Notes under the pieces: generated by a model
What the model saw: the letters and a program-made list of their open reading frames with translations, nothing else
Told to the model about the DNA's origin: nothing
Database searches by the model: none
Assembly: GCF_000721105.1 (NCBI RefSeq)
Contig: NZ_JOEV01000027.1
Coordinates: 1 to 64,000 of the forward strand
Reading direction: 5' to 3'
Length of the DNA: 64,000 nucleotides
Source: Streptomyces cellulosae
GTDB taxonomy: Bacteria; Actinomycetota; Actinomycetes; Streptomycetales; Streptomycetaceae
Translations under genes and position numbers: made by a program
Shown: one piece after another, positions 1-8,360 of the stretch
Numbering within the stretch: the first letter of the stretch is position 1
Layout of the letters: every line of letters starts with the position of its first letter

Positions 1-1263
1 ATGCGAGGGTGGGGGCGGGAGCGGGGCGTCGGTAGGGGGCAAGGGGGAGGGCGAGGGCGAGAAGCCCGGTTCGGCGGAAGCCAGAGGTGAGATCGAGGAA
101 CTCGGGCCGGCGGAAGCCGGACGCGGGGCCGGGGAATCCGTGCCCGTCGGCGCCGGTGGTGGGGCTGAGGCCGGGCCCACCGGGGTGCCGGTGTCCTCGG
201 GGGTCGTGGCAGGGGGCGGCGTTCCCGTGAAGGGATCCTCGTGTCGCTCACCGCCGTCGTCGCCGGGGTCCGACTCCGAGGTGGTGGCTGTGTCCGGCAT
301 CCGGAAGGCGTCGGCCAGCAGCGCCCGCACGTCACGCACCCGCTGCCCGGCCGTCTCCGGGCCGGCCGCGCCGGTGCGATCCCGGCCCTTCGCCGAGGTT
401 CGCCGAGCCCGGTGGGGCGCCTCACCACGGCGTGCCCGACCGTCCTCGGGAGCCGAGGAGTCGCCGTGAGCCTGCCGGGCCTCGCTACGCGCCGTACGCA
501 ATGCCTCGCGCACGACATCCGCGGGGCGCGCGTCCCGTCGCCGTGCTCTTTCGTCCTCACTCTCGGGAGCCTCGCGGCGGGGCTGCACCGCACCCTCGCT
601 ACGGTCCGTCACCTCGTCGTCGGTGCCCTTCGCCCCGGGATGCGCCTCGACGGCGGCTCCCCGCGTGCCGGGGCGCTTCTCCAGGTCCGCCTCCACATCC
701 GCACTCACACCGCGCCGAGCGGCAAGCGCCTGCCGTAGAGCCTCGCGCGCGGCGTCACCGGGTCGGGCCGCGGTCGCCGCGGGCTTCACGGGTTCCCGGA
801 ACTCCGGGGGTTCCCGGAACTCCGGAGGTTCCCGGAACTCCGGAGGTTCCCGGAACTCCGGAGGTTCCCGGAACTCCGGGGGCTCCCGGAACTCCGGGGC
901 TGCCGAAGCCCTCTCGTGCCCCACGGACCCCTGCTCCACGCACCCCTCGTGCTCCGCCGTGGTCCCCTGAAGTTCGCTACCCCTCTCAGCCCCTGATCCC
1001 CTCCCCCACGCCAACGCCCGGTCGCCCGCCCCGCCGTCCGCAGCCACCGCCGCTTGCTCAGCCGCCACCCCCGCCCCGGTCACGTCAGCCTCGCCCGGCG
1101 TCTTCCTGACCTCGGGCGCCGAAGTCTCCCCAGGCACGGCCTCTTCCTCCACCTGCCCGGACGGCGTCCTCGGCGGGTCGGTGGCCGTCTCCTTCCCCCG
1201 GCCTGCCTTCTCCCGTGCCTCCCGCAGAGCCCGGCGTGCCTCGTCTGCGGGGTGGGCCGTCAT
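1..1263 (-). CDS. Repeat-rich protein coupled to the SNF2 ATPase (partial, C-terminus off window)
   Basis: An open frame of 421 codons starts at the ATG at 1263, overlaps the stop of the SNF2 gene by ATGA, and continues past base 1. The visible part is hydrophilic and Ala/Arg/Glu/Pro-rich. It contains similar helical segments (ARRALREARE, AAREALRQALAARR, VVREALRTARSEAR) and six tandem copies of the hexapeptide EFREPP encoded at 793-900. No catalytic motif is visible. Streptomyces SNF2 genes often sit next to a SWIM zinc-finger protein, and the coupling makes that a reasonable guess, but no Cys/His cluster is seen in the part present. The open frame is certain; the function is not. Confidence 0.6.
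   Translation of the reverse strand, partial: MTAHPADEARRALREAREKAGRGKETATDPPRTPSGQVEEEAVPGETSAPEVRKTPGEADVTGAGVAAEQAAVAADGGAGDRALAWGRGSGAERGSELQGTTAEHEGCVEQGSVGHERASAAPEFREPPEFREPPEFREPPEFREPPEFREPPEFREPVKPAATAARPGDAAREALRQALAARRGVSADVEADLEKRPGTRGAAVEAHPGAKGTDDEVTDRSEGAVQPRREAPESEDERARRRDARPADVVREALRTARSEARQAHGDSSAPEDGRARRGEAPHRARRTSAKGRDRTGAAGPETAGQRVRDVRALLADAFRMPDTATTSESDPGDDGGERHEDPFTGTPPPATTPEDTGTPVGPASAPPPAPTGTDSPAPRPASAGPSSSISPLASAEPGFSPSPSPLPPTDAPLPPPPSH
793..900. repeat. Six 18-bp tandem repeats (EFREPP hexapeptide)
   Basis: Six consecutive 18-bp units with core ttcccggaactccgg lie in the 5' half of the gene at 1-1263. Read on the minus strand they encode EFREPP six times. Differences between units are single bases (third positions, and one ttc/ctc change), so the array is young or kept homogeneous. 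It separates two stretches of predicted helical, charged sequence and looks like a flexible linker. Confidence 0.9.
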
Positions 1264-4139
1264 GCCGGCCTCCGAAGGGACACGAGGTCGGACAGCTCGC
1301 GGTCCGTCAGCTCCGTGAGGGCCGACTCGCCGGAGCCGAGGATCGCGTCGGCGAGGGCGCGCTTGGATTCCAGCATCTCGGCGATGCGGTCCTCGACCGT
1401 GCCCTCGGTGATGAGGCGGTGGACCTGGACGGGCTGGGTCTGGCCGATGCGGTAGGCGCGGTCGGTGGCCTGTTCCTCGACGGCCGGGTTCCACCAGCGG
1501 TCGAAGTGGACGACGTGTCCCGCCCGGGTGAGGTTCAGGCCCGTGCCGGCCGCCTTGAGCGACAGCACCAGGACCGGGGTGGCCCCGTCCTGGAAGCGAT
1601 CGACCATCCGTTCCCGCTCCGCCACCGGCGTGCCGCCGTGCAGGAGGTCCACCGGGACCGCGCGGGCGGCCAGATGGGAGGTGATCAGCCGGGCCATCCC
1701 GACGTACTGCGTGAAGACGAGCGCGGAGCCGTCCTCGGACAGCAGGGTGTCCAGCAGTTCGTCGAGGAGGAGGAGCTTTCCGGAGCGGGCGGCCAGGCCG
1801 TCGCCGGCCGTCGCCGGGACCGCTTCCTTCAGATACAGGGCGGGGTGGTCGCAGATCTGCTTCAGCGCGCCCAGCAGTTTCAGTACCAGGCCCCGCCGGC
1901 CGATGCCCTCCGCGGTCTCGATGGCCAGCAACGACTCGCGCACCACCGCCTCGTACAGCGCGGCCTGTTCGCGGGTGAGCGGGACGGGGTGGTCCGTCTC
2001 CGTCTTGGGCGGGAGTTCGGGGACGATGCCTGGGTCGGACTTCTTGCGGCGCAGCAGGAAGGGGCGCACGAGGCGGGCGAGCCGGACGACCGCTTCCTCG
2101 TCCTCGCCGTTCTCCACGGCGCGCGCGTGCCGGGCGCGGAAGGACTTCAGGGGGCCGAGCAGTCCGGGGGTGGTCCAGTCCAGCAGTGCCCACAGCTCGG
2201 AGAGGTTGTTCTCGACCGGAGTGCCGGTCAGGGCCACGCGCGCGGGGGACGGGATCGTGCGCAGCGCTTTCGCGGTCGCCGAGTACGGGTTCTTGACGTG
2301 CTGTGCCTCGTCGGCGACGACCATGCCCCACTGCTGTTCGGCCAGCTGCGGTGCCGTCGACCGCATGGTGCCGTACGTCGTCAGGACGAAGCCGCCGTCG
2401 AGGTCGTCCAGGGTGCGGTCGGGGCCGTGGAAGCGGCGGACGGGGACGCCGGGTGCGAACCGGGTGATCTCCCGCTGCCAGTTGCCGAGCAGGGAGGCAG
2501 GGCAGATCACCAGGGTCGGCTCCCGGCGGGCCCGGCGCAGGTGCAGGGCGATGACGGTGATCGTCTTGCCGAGACCCATGTCGTCGGCGAGGCAGCCGCC
2601 GAGGCCGAGGGTGGTCATGAGGTCCAGCCAGGCCAGACCGCGGAGTTGGTAGTCGCGCAGGGTGGCGTGCAGACCGGGCGGCGGCTCGGCGGGCTGTACT
2701 CCGACCGTCAGTCGGTCGCGGAGGGCGGCCAGGGCGCCGACCGGTACCGCCTCGACCGTCTCGCCGTCGACGTCCGCGGTGCCGGTGAGGGCGACGGAGA
2801 GCGCGTCGACCGGGTCGAGCAGGCCCAGTTCGCGCTTGCGGGCCTTGCGGACGAGGGCCGGGTCGACGAGCACCCACTGGTCCCGGAGACGGACCACGGG
2901 GCGGTGGGCCTCGGCGAGCGCGTCCATCTCGGCCTCGCTGAGCGGTTCCCCGCCGAGCGCCAACTGCCAGCGGAACTGGAGGAGTTCCTCGCTCTCGAAG
3001 AAGCCGGTGCCGTCGGTCGCCGAGCCCGGCGCGGGCCGGACCACCGCGGCCGCGCTGAGGTCCTGCGCGAGGTCGCGGGGCCAGTGCACGGCGACCCCGG
3101 CGGCCGCGAGCCGGGTCGCGGCCACACCGAGCAGGTCGCCCAACTCCTCGTCGGACAGGGCCAGTACGCCGGGCACGTCCCGCTCCGAGAGCCGGTCGAG
3201 CGGTGGCCAGACGCGGGCCGCGCGCCGCACCGCGAGCGCGGCGTCCACCCGCGCGCGGGGGCCGAAGGCCGCATCCGCCTCGCCCGCCCACAGGACCGCC
3301 GCGTCCGTCATGAGGGTGGGGTCGGCGAGACTGTGCACCTGGACGATCGCCGCGCCCGCGCCGCGGGCCCCTTCGCCCGGGTCGTCGAAGAGGTCGTGCG
3401 CGGACAGGTCGAGGCGCAGGGAGATCCGCACGCCCGCGTCCATCCCGGCGGCGACCTCCGCGGCCCAGTCCTGGGCGTCGGGCAGGCGCTGGGGCTCGCG
3501 GGCGGCGAAGGGCCTGCCGGAGGTGTACGGCGCGGCGGGGGTGCGGGGCAGGGTGTCCGCGACCGCGTCCAGGAACGAGCGCATCAGCGCTTCCGGTTCG
3601 GGCAGGCGGATCGGGCCCGGGCCGGACAGCGGGACCGCGTGTCCCTCGTACGGCAGGGCGGCGGCGACCGCGCGCAGGTGGGCGATGTCGTCCGGGTCGA
3701 GGGGGCCGGCCCGCCAGGCGTCGTGGCCGGTGGCCGTCAGGCCGGGGAGCAGACGGCCGCGGGCGGCGAGCCGCAGCGCGTGCAGCGCGGCCGCGCCCCA
3801 GCAGGCGGTGGCGGGGTGGGCGGAGGGGTCACGCCGGGCGCGGACAAGCAGCGGCAGGGCCTCGCCGACGGCCAGCGACAGCGCGGCGGTGGTCCTGCGG
3901 CGCACTCCCGCACCGTGCCGTCGTACGACGGTGATCTCGGAGGGGGTGGCGGGCAGCTCGCCGTCCTGCGGATCCCAGAAGGCGACGCGGCCGTCGCGGG
4001 GCAGGGGCGCGGGCAGGAAGACGGCGGCGAGCCGCAGGGGCACGGCCTGTCCCGCATGCCCGGCCACCGATGCCGCGCCGGGCGCGGTCTCCCCCGCGCG
4101 CCCTGCCGCCGATGCCGTGTCGCTCATACGTCCTGTCAC
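1260..4139 (-). CDS. SNF2-family DEAD/DEAH ATPase/helicase
   Basis: This 959-residue protein has an N-terminal region of about 480 residues found in bacterial SNF2 proteins, followed by the two RecA-like lobes. Motif I (DDMGLGKT) is near residue 519, motif II (DEAQ) near 610, motif III (LTGTP) near 637, and the C-terminal lobe carries GTGLNLTRA and WWNPAVEEQATDRAYRIGQ. These residues support ATP-driven translocation on DNA. The start is the ATG at 4139, with another ATG four codons in. The gene is translationally coupled to the downstream repeat-rich partner (ATGA). The family and motifs are clear; the substrate or complex cannot be read from sequence. Confidence 0.95.
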   Translation of the reverse strand: MTGRMSDTASAAGRAGETAPGAASVAGHAGQAVPLRLAAVFLPAPLPRDGRVAFWDPQDGELPATPSEITVVRRHGAGVRRRTTAALSLAVGEALPLLVRARRDPSAHPATACWGAAALHALRLAARGRLLPGLTATGHDAWRAGPLDPDDIAHLRAVAAALPYEGHAVPLSGPGPIRLPEPEALMRSFLDAVADTLPRTPAAPYTSGRPFAAREPQRLPDAQDWAAEVAAGMDAGVRISLRLDLSAHDLFDDPGEGARGAGAAIVQVHSLADPTLMTDAAVLWAGEADAAFGPRARVDAALAVRRAARVWPPLDRLSERDVPGVLALSDEELGDLLGVAATRLAAAGVAVHWPRDLAQDLSAAAVVRPAPGSATDGTGFFESEELLQFRWQLALGGEPLSEAEMDALAEAHRPVVRLRDQWVLVDPALVRKARKRELGLLDPVDALSVALTGTADVDGETVEAVPVGALAALRDRLTVGVQPAEPPPGLHATLRDYQLRGLAWLDLMTTLGLGGCLADDMGLGKTITVIALHLRRARREPTLVICPASLLGNWQREITRFAPGVPVRRFHGPDRTLDDLDGGFVLTTYGTMRSTAPQLAEQQWGMVVADEAQHVKNPYSATAKALRTIPSPARVALTGTPVENNLSELWALLDWTTPGLLGPLKSFRARHARAVENGEDEEAVVRLARLVRPFLLRRKKSDPGIVPELPPKTETDHPVPLTREQAALYEAVVRESLLAIETAEGIGRRGLVLKLLGALKQICDHPALYLKEAVPATAGDGLAARSGKLLLLDELLDTLLSEDGSALVFTQYVGMARLITSHLAARAVPVDLLHGGTPVAERERMVDRFQDGATPVLVLSLKAAGTGLNLTRAGHVVHFDRWWNPAVEEQATDRAYRIGQTQPVQVHRLITEGTVEDRIAEMLESKRALADAILGSGESALTELTDRELSDLVSLRRPA

Positions 4140-4224
4140 CTCCCGCCCGTGTGCCGGATCATTCGTCTCCGACTCTACGGGCGGGGTCTGACAATCGGCT
4201 CCGGCGGCCGGCCGGAGCCCCTCC

Positions 4225-4734
4225 TCAGGGAACCGTGCGCGCGACGACGTACACCATGGGGGACGCCGGGTTGGACAGGTTGACGACGACGTCCTGGGTG
4301 GGGGCCGGGTTCTTCTGCTTGTGGACGAGGCCGGAATACGGGCCGGGGGTCCTGAAATACCAGCCGGTGATGTGCTGGTCGCGGGTGCTGACGGTGATGT
4401 GGTCTTTCTTGAGCTCGCCCCGGTTGACGCCCATGCCGGTGAGGAAGGCGTCCAGGCCCGCGCTCGAGGTGCGGAACTGGACGTACAGGCGGCTGGTCTT
4501 CCAGTTGTTGGTCTCGTAGTACGCGATCTGGTCCGCCGGGTGCGGGACCGGGATCTGGTACAGCCGGCGCTGGACCTTGGAGGGCCAGCCCGCGGTGAGG
4601 CCGGTCGCCGAGTACTTCTCCTCCTTGACCTTGCCGCTGTCGCGGCTCTGGTTGGCGGAGATCACCAGGTAGCCGGCCGGGACGCCGATCAGGAGGACGA
4701 TGATGCTCAGGGTGATCGCCCTGCGGCGGATCAT
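4225..4734 (-). CDS. Small membrane-anchored protein of unknown function
   Basis: The protein has 169 residues with one N-terminal transmembrane segment (about residues 6-24, ITLSIIVLLIGVPAGYLVI) and an extracytoplasmic domain without known motifs. The ATG at 4734 has GAGGAC nine bases upstream. An in-frame GTG at 4809 overlaps the stop of the ROK kinase gene (GTGA) and would add 25 cytoplasmic residues, so the true start may be there. In either case the gene follows the kinase in one operon. I do not recognise the family, and a link to sugar phosphorylation is only inferred from position. Confidence 0.75.
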   Translation of the reverse strand: MIRRRAITLSIIVLLIGVPAGYLVISANQSRDSGKVKEEKYSATGLTAGWPSKVQRRLYQIPVPHPADQIAYYETNNWKTSRLYVQFRTSSAGLDAFLTGMGVNRGELKKDHITVSTRDQHITGWYFRTPGPYSGLVHKQKNPAPTQDVVVNLSNPASPMVYVVARTVP

Positions 4735-4805
4735 GTGCCGACGGTCCTCGGGCGGCCGGGCCGACCCCGCCGGGGACGACGCGGTCCGGTGGGGAAGCGA
4801 CGCGG

Positions 4806-5954
4806 TCACGCGGGCCCCTGGAACGTACGGCGGGCCTCCACGTACCGCTCGTACCGCTCGTGTCGCTCCACCCGGCGGCGGTTGGCGCGCCGGAAGCGGC
4901 GGGCGACCAGCCGGGCGAGGTCGGCCGCGCCGACCATGCCCGCCTCGGGGCCGAGCTGGGCGCGGGCGATACGGGCCTCCGGGCGGTATCCGCGACCGGT
5001 GAGCTGGCGCTTGAACGCGTCCCGCGCGGGGCCGATCAGCAGGTCGTCGGCGGCCGAGACGCCGCCGCCGATCACGAAGCAGGAAGGGTCGAGCGCGGCG
5101 GCCAGGTTGGCGATGCCGACGCCCAGCCACTGTCCGATGTCCTGGAGCAATTCGATGCACATGGCGTCGCCCTCACGGGCCAGCTCGGTGATCATCGGCC
5201 CTGTGATGTCGGCGATGCTGCCCTTCACGTGCTCGATGATCCCGTACGCCACCGGGGAGTCGGCGGCGGCCAGTTCGCGGGCCTCCCTGACCAGCGCGTT
5301 TCCGGAGCTGTACTGCTCCCAGCAGCCGCGGTTGCCGCACGGGCAGCGGTGGCCGCCGGGCACGACCTGCATGTGGCCGAACTCGCCGGCGACGCCGTAC
5401 TTGCCGCGCTTGACCTGGCCGTCCTCCAGGATCGCGCCGCCGATGCCGGTGCCGAGCGTGATCATGACGAGGTGGTCCTCGCCGCGGCCGGCGCCGAAGC
5501 GCCATTCCGCCCACGCGGCGGTGTTGGCGTCGTTGTCGACGAGGACGGGCACGGAGAGCCTGGCCGTGATGCGGTCCCTGAGGGGCTCGTTGCGCCAGGA
5601 CAGGTGGGGGGCGAAGAGCACCCGGTTGCGGTCCGCGTCGACCCAGCCGGCCGCGCCGATGCCGACGGCGTGCACGTCGTGCCGGTCGGACAGGTCCAGG
5701 ACCAGCTCGCAGATGGTGTCCTCGACGACCTTGGGGCTCTTGGACTTGTCCGGGGTCTCCGTGCGGAGCATCTCCAGGATGTTGCCGTCGGCGTCGACGA
5801 CGCCCGCCATCACCTTGGTGCCGCCGATGTCGATACCGACGGTCGGCACGCGGGGCGCGGTCAGGTGCGAGCGGCGCTCCCTCGTACCGACCGTGCGCAG
5901 AGCTGTGGCGCGGCGGGAGCCGATGGGGGCGCTGAAGTTGCCGTAGGTGCTCAT
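4806..5954 (-). CDS. ROK-family sugar kinase (glucokinase-like)
   Basis: This 382-residue protein should phosphorylate a hexose using ATP. The phosphate-binding motif GIDIGGTK is at residues 40-47, followed by the DNDANTAAWAE and GTGIGGAI segments. The ROK zinc-binding signature with CPCGNRGCWE follows GEFGHMQ, and FVIGGGVS lies near the C-terminus. No N-terminal DNA-binding domain precedes the kinase, so it is an enzyme rather than a ROK repressor. The ATG at 5954 was chosen because homology begins soon after it; the open frame extends upstream without family features. The substrate is not determined, glucose being the default for this group. Confidence 0.92.
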   Translation of the reverse strand: MSTYGNFSAPIGSRRATALRTVGTRERRSHLTAPRVPTVGIDIGGTKVMAGVVDADGNILEMLRTETPDKSKSPKVVEDTICELVLDLSDRHDVHAVGIGAAGWVDADRNRVLFAPHLSWRNEPLRDRITARLSVPVLVDNDANTAAWAEWRFGAGRGEDHLVMITLGTGIGGAILEDGQVKRGKYGVAGEFGHMQVVPGGHRCPCGNRGCWEQYSSGNALVREARELAAADSPVAYGIIEHVKGSIADITGPMITELAREGDAMCIELLQDIGQWLGVGIANLAAALDPSCFVIGGGVSAADDLLIGPARDAFKRQLTGRGYRPEARIARAQLGPEAGMVGAADLARLVARRFRRANRRRVERHERYERYVEARRTFQGPA

Positions 5955-6088
5955 CGGGCCCGATTCTGCCGCACACTCACGCCGTGTGCGGCATGGGGGC
6001 GCGATGGGCCCGGTTCCTGGGGGTGTCGCAGTGCGGGCCTGCGGGTCCCTCGCGGGCCGGCGAGGAACCCGCAGACCCTGAGCGAATG

Positions 6089-6098
6089 TGTCCGGACA
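6089..6098. promoter_or_regulatory. Palindrome TGTCCGGACA, copy 1 (candidate GntR operator)
   Basis: Perfect 10-bp palindrome between the GntR gene and the ROK kinase gene, sharing the flanking T (TGTCCGGACAT) with the copy at 7017-7026. It lies upstream of the kinase start (5954) on that gene's strand, so one regulator could act on both genes. Confidence 0.4.
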
Positions 6099-6136
6099 TT
6101 GCGACGAACCCAGGGCGCTCGCGGGCACGTCAGGGC

Positions 6137-6231
6137 CGTACGAGCAGTCGGAACCCGGACCGTGCGAGCAGCCGGAATCCGGACCGCACGAGCAGCCGGA
6201 TCAGGGCCGCACGAGCAGCTGGAACTCGAAC
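6137..6231. repeat. Four ~24-bp tandem repeats across the 3' end of the GntR gene
   Basis: Units begin at 6137, 6161, 6185 and 6208, each starting cgyrcgagcagycgga or close to it. The last two units encode the C-terminus of the GntR protein (ending FQLLVRP) and its stop codon; the first two lie just downstream. The pattern indicates duplication of the gene end, so the stop codon sits inside the array. Confidence 0.75.
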
Positions 6232-6965
6232 GAGTAGCGGGTCGGCCGGTAGGTGTGGTCGCCGAACTCGACCGCCCGGCCGGTGTCGTCGAAGGTGGTG
6301 CGCTGCATGGTGAGCAGCGGGGCGCCCGCCTGCTCGGCGAGCCGCTCGGCCTCGACGGCGGTGGCCGCGCGGGCGCCGATGGACTGGCGGGCACTGTGCA
6401 GGGTGATCCCGGCGGAGCGCATCATGCGGTAGAGGCCGGTCGCCTCCAGCTGCCCGGTGTCGAGGTCGAGCAGGCCGGGCGGCAGGTAGTTGCACAGGTA
6501 CGCCATCGGCTCCCCGTGGGCGAGGCGCAACCGTTCCACCCGGTGTACGTCGCCGTCCTCGGGTACGCCGAGGGCGGCCGCGATCTCGGCGGGCGCCGGG
6601 ACGAGCGTGTTGACGAGGACCTTTGTCGCGGGGCGCTGGCCGGCCGCCTCGAGGTCGTCGAAGAGGCTACTGAGCTCCAGCGGCCGCTTGACCTGGCTGT
6701 GCACGACCTGGGTCCCGACGCCCCGGCGGCGTACCAGCAGGCCCTTGTCGACGAGCGACTGGATGGCCTGGCGCACGGTCGGCCGGGACAGACCGAGCCG
6801 CGCTGCGAGCTCGATCTCGTTGCCGAGCAGGCTGCCGGGCGTGAGCGCGCCGTGCTCGATCGCGGCCTCCAGCTGCTGGGACAGCTGGAAGTACAACGGC
6901 ACGGGGCTGCTGCGGTCCACACGGAGATCGAGCGTCACGGTCGGGTCCACTCCAGGTTTCGGCAC
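6201..6965 (-). CDS. GntR-family (HutC/UTRA) transcriptional regulator
   Basis: This is a 254-residue regulator. An N-terminal winged helix-turn-helix (roughly residues 20-85; LGLSRPTVRQAIQSLVDKGL) precedes a UTRA ligand-binding domain containing the typical RLRLAHGEPMAYL segment and the C-terminal YSFEFQLLV. The start is the GTG at 6965. The gene is divergent from a Gfo/Idh/MocA oxidoreductase gene, with 103 bp between the starts. The identical 10-bp palindrome TGTCCGGACA occurs in that intergenic region and again downstream of this gene, making autoregulation and control of the oxidoreductase likely. The effector is unknown, possibly a sugar phosphate or inositol derivative. Confidence 0.9.
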   Translation of the reverse strand: MPKPGVDPTVTLDLRVDRSSPVPLYFQLSQQLEAAIEHGALTPGSLLGNEIELAARLGLSRPTVRQAIQSLVDKGLLVRRRGVGTQVVHSQVKRPLELSSLFDDLEAAGQRPATKVLVNTLVPAPAEIAAALGVPEDGDVHRVERLRLAHGEPMAYLCNYLPPGLLDLDTGQLEATGLYRMMRSAGITLHSARQSIGARAATAVEAERLAEQAGAPLLTMQRTTFDDTGRAVEFGDHTYRPTRYSFEFQLLVRP

Positions 6966-7016
6966 GGAGCCGAGCGTAGCTCCGTGCGTTGTTGACGGGA
7001 AGTCGTGTAGTTCGGT

Positions 7017-7055
7017 TGTCCGGACATACACATTGACATCGTGCCGACTCGGCAC
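7017..7055. promoter_or_regulatory. Divergent gntR/oxidoreductase control region with two inverted repeats
   Basis: The palindrome TGTCCGGACA (7017-7026) is followed by TTGACA (7033-7038), a good -35 for the plus-strand gene, and then a perfect 7+1+7 inverted repeat GTGCCGA-C-TCGGCAC (7041-7055). A protein bound to either repeat would overlap the promoter of the oxidoreductase gene. No convincing -10 was picked out. Confidence 0.5.
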
Positions 7056-7068
7056 GCAGTTTGTTTCC

Positions 7069-8091
7069 ATGCGCATCGGAGTCATCGGTACGGGCCGCAT
7101 CGGGGCCATCCACGCCAACACGCTCAGCCGGCACCGGGAGGTCGGCTCCCTGATCCTCACGGACGCCGACCCGGCGCGGGCCCAGGATCTCGCGCACCGG
7201 CTGGGCGAGACGGCGGCGCCGGGGGTGGACGAGATCTTCCAGTGGGGCGTGGACGCCGTGGTGATCACGACGACGACATCGGCGCACGCCGAACTGATCG
7301 GTCGGGCAGCACGCTCGGGGCTTCCGGTGTTCTGCGAGAAGCCGATCGCCGTGGACCTCGCGGGCACCTTAGAGGCGATCGGTGAGGTCGAGGCGGCCGG
7401 AACGGTCCTGCAGATGGGGTTCCAGCGCCGCTTCGACAGGGGCTACGCGGGGGCGCGTGACGCGGTGCGCTCGGGGCGGCTCGGACGGCTGCACACCGTG
7501 CGGGCGCTGACCTCCGACCAGGCGCCGCCGCCGGCCGCGTATCTCCGGGCGTCGGGCGGGCTGTACCGGGACACCCTGGTCCATGACTTCGACATCCTGC
7601 GCTGGGTGACCGGGCGCGAGGTCGTCGACGTGTGCGCCGCCGGGTCCGACGCGGGCGGGGCGACGTTCCGGGAGGCGGGCGACGTCGACACGGGTGCGGC
7701 GCTGCTCACTCTGGACGACGGCACACTCGCCACGGCCACGGCGACGCGGCTGAACGGGGCCGGGTACGACGTCCGCATGGAGCTGGCCGGGGAACTGGAC
7801 CAGATCGTGGTGGGACTGGACGACCGTACGCCGATCGCGTCCACCGAGCCGACGGGGCCGCCGGCCGCGGACAAGCCGTGGACGGGGTTCCTGGAGCGGT
7901 TCGGGCCCGCCTACGAGGCCGAGCTGTGCGCGTTCGTGGACGTCGTACGAGGTGAGGCGGCCAATCCCTGCGACGGGCGGGAGGCCCTGCAGGCGTTGCG
8001 GATCGCCGAGGCCTGTGAGCTGTCGCGGCGGGAGCGCAGGACCGTCGGGCTGGCGGAGGTCCAGGGCGGCGTGTGGCCGTTGGTGGGCTGA
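7069..8091 (+). CDS. Gfo/Idh/MocA-family oxidoreductase (inositol 2-dehydrogenase-like)
   Basis: A 340-residue NAD(P)-dependent dehydrogenase of sugars or cyclitols. The Rossmann motif GVIGTGRIGAIH starts at residue 3, the family motif CEKPIA is near residue 90, and the catalytic region DTLVHDFDILRW is near residue 165. The start is the ATG at 7069. Codon 101 (7369-7371) is TTA, the codon read by the developmentally controlled bldA tRNA in Streptomyces, so translation may be linked to development. The divergent GntR regulator suggests substrate induction. The family is clear; the exact sugar is not. Confidence 0.9.
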   Translation: MRIGVIGTGRIGAIHANTLSRHREVGSLILTDADPARAQDLAHRLGETAAPGVDEIFQWGVDAVVITTTTSAHAELIGRAARSGLPVFCEKPIAVDLAGTLEAIGEVEAAGTVLQMGFQRRFDRGYAGARDAVRSGRLGRLHTVRALTSDQAPPPAAYLRASGGLYRDTLVHDFDILRWVTGREVVDVCAAGSDAGGATFREAGDVDTGAALLTLDDGTLATATATRLNGAGYDVRMELAGELDQIVVGLDDRTPIASTEPTGPPAADKPWTGFLERFGPAYEAELCAFVDVVRGEAANPCDGREALQALRIAEACELSRRERRTVGLAEVQGGVWPLVG

Positions 8092-8117
8092 GGGCGAGCC
8101 TGCCGGACGGCTGCTTC

Positions 8118-8303
8118 TCACCGGGCCCTACCAGCGCACCGGCAGGTCGGGCGGCCTATGAGCATCCGCGGGGCCGGGAGCGGGGTCGGGGCCGGGCTCA
8201 AGGAGGGAGCGGATCGGCTTACCGGCTTCCACGCCGGCCGCCGGACCGCCGGGGCGCCGCGGAACGCGTCCCCGTACGTCCCGAGGTCGATCACCTCTGC
8301 CAT
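8118..8303 (-). CDS. Possible small protein downstream of the response regulator
   Basis: A 61-codon frame starts at the ATG at 8303, preceded by a strong ribosome-binding site (AAGGGGGGAACGAG). It lies 57 bp downstream of the response-regulator gene on the same strand. The N-terminus (MAEVIDLGTYGDAFRG) looks protein-like, but the rest is Pro/Ser/Ala/Arg-rich and no family is recognised. It may be a real small gene at the end of the two-component operon; the ribosome-binding site is the main support. Confidence 0.35.
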   Translation of the reverse strand: MAEVIDLGTYGDAFRGAPAVRRPAWKPVSRSAPSLSPAPTPLPAPRMLIGRPTCRCAGRAR

Positions 8304-8360
8304 CTCGTTCCCCCCTTCGTCCGGACAACGGGCGGCGGCATCCGCTAGTGCCCGCCCGCC

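Noticed and set aside
1215..4283. Long plus-strand open frame opposite the SNF2 gene
   Set aside because: It is the complement of a clear SNF2 coding sequence; its product is Arg/Gly/Ala-rich without motifs, as expected of an antisense frame in GC-rich DNA.
4860..6995. Long plus-strand frame opposite the ROK kinase and GntR genes
   Set aside because: It runs antisense to two genes with unmistakable motifs and has no ribosome-binding site or family features.
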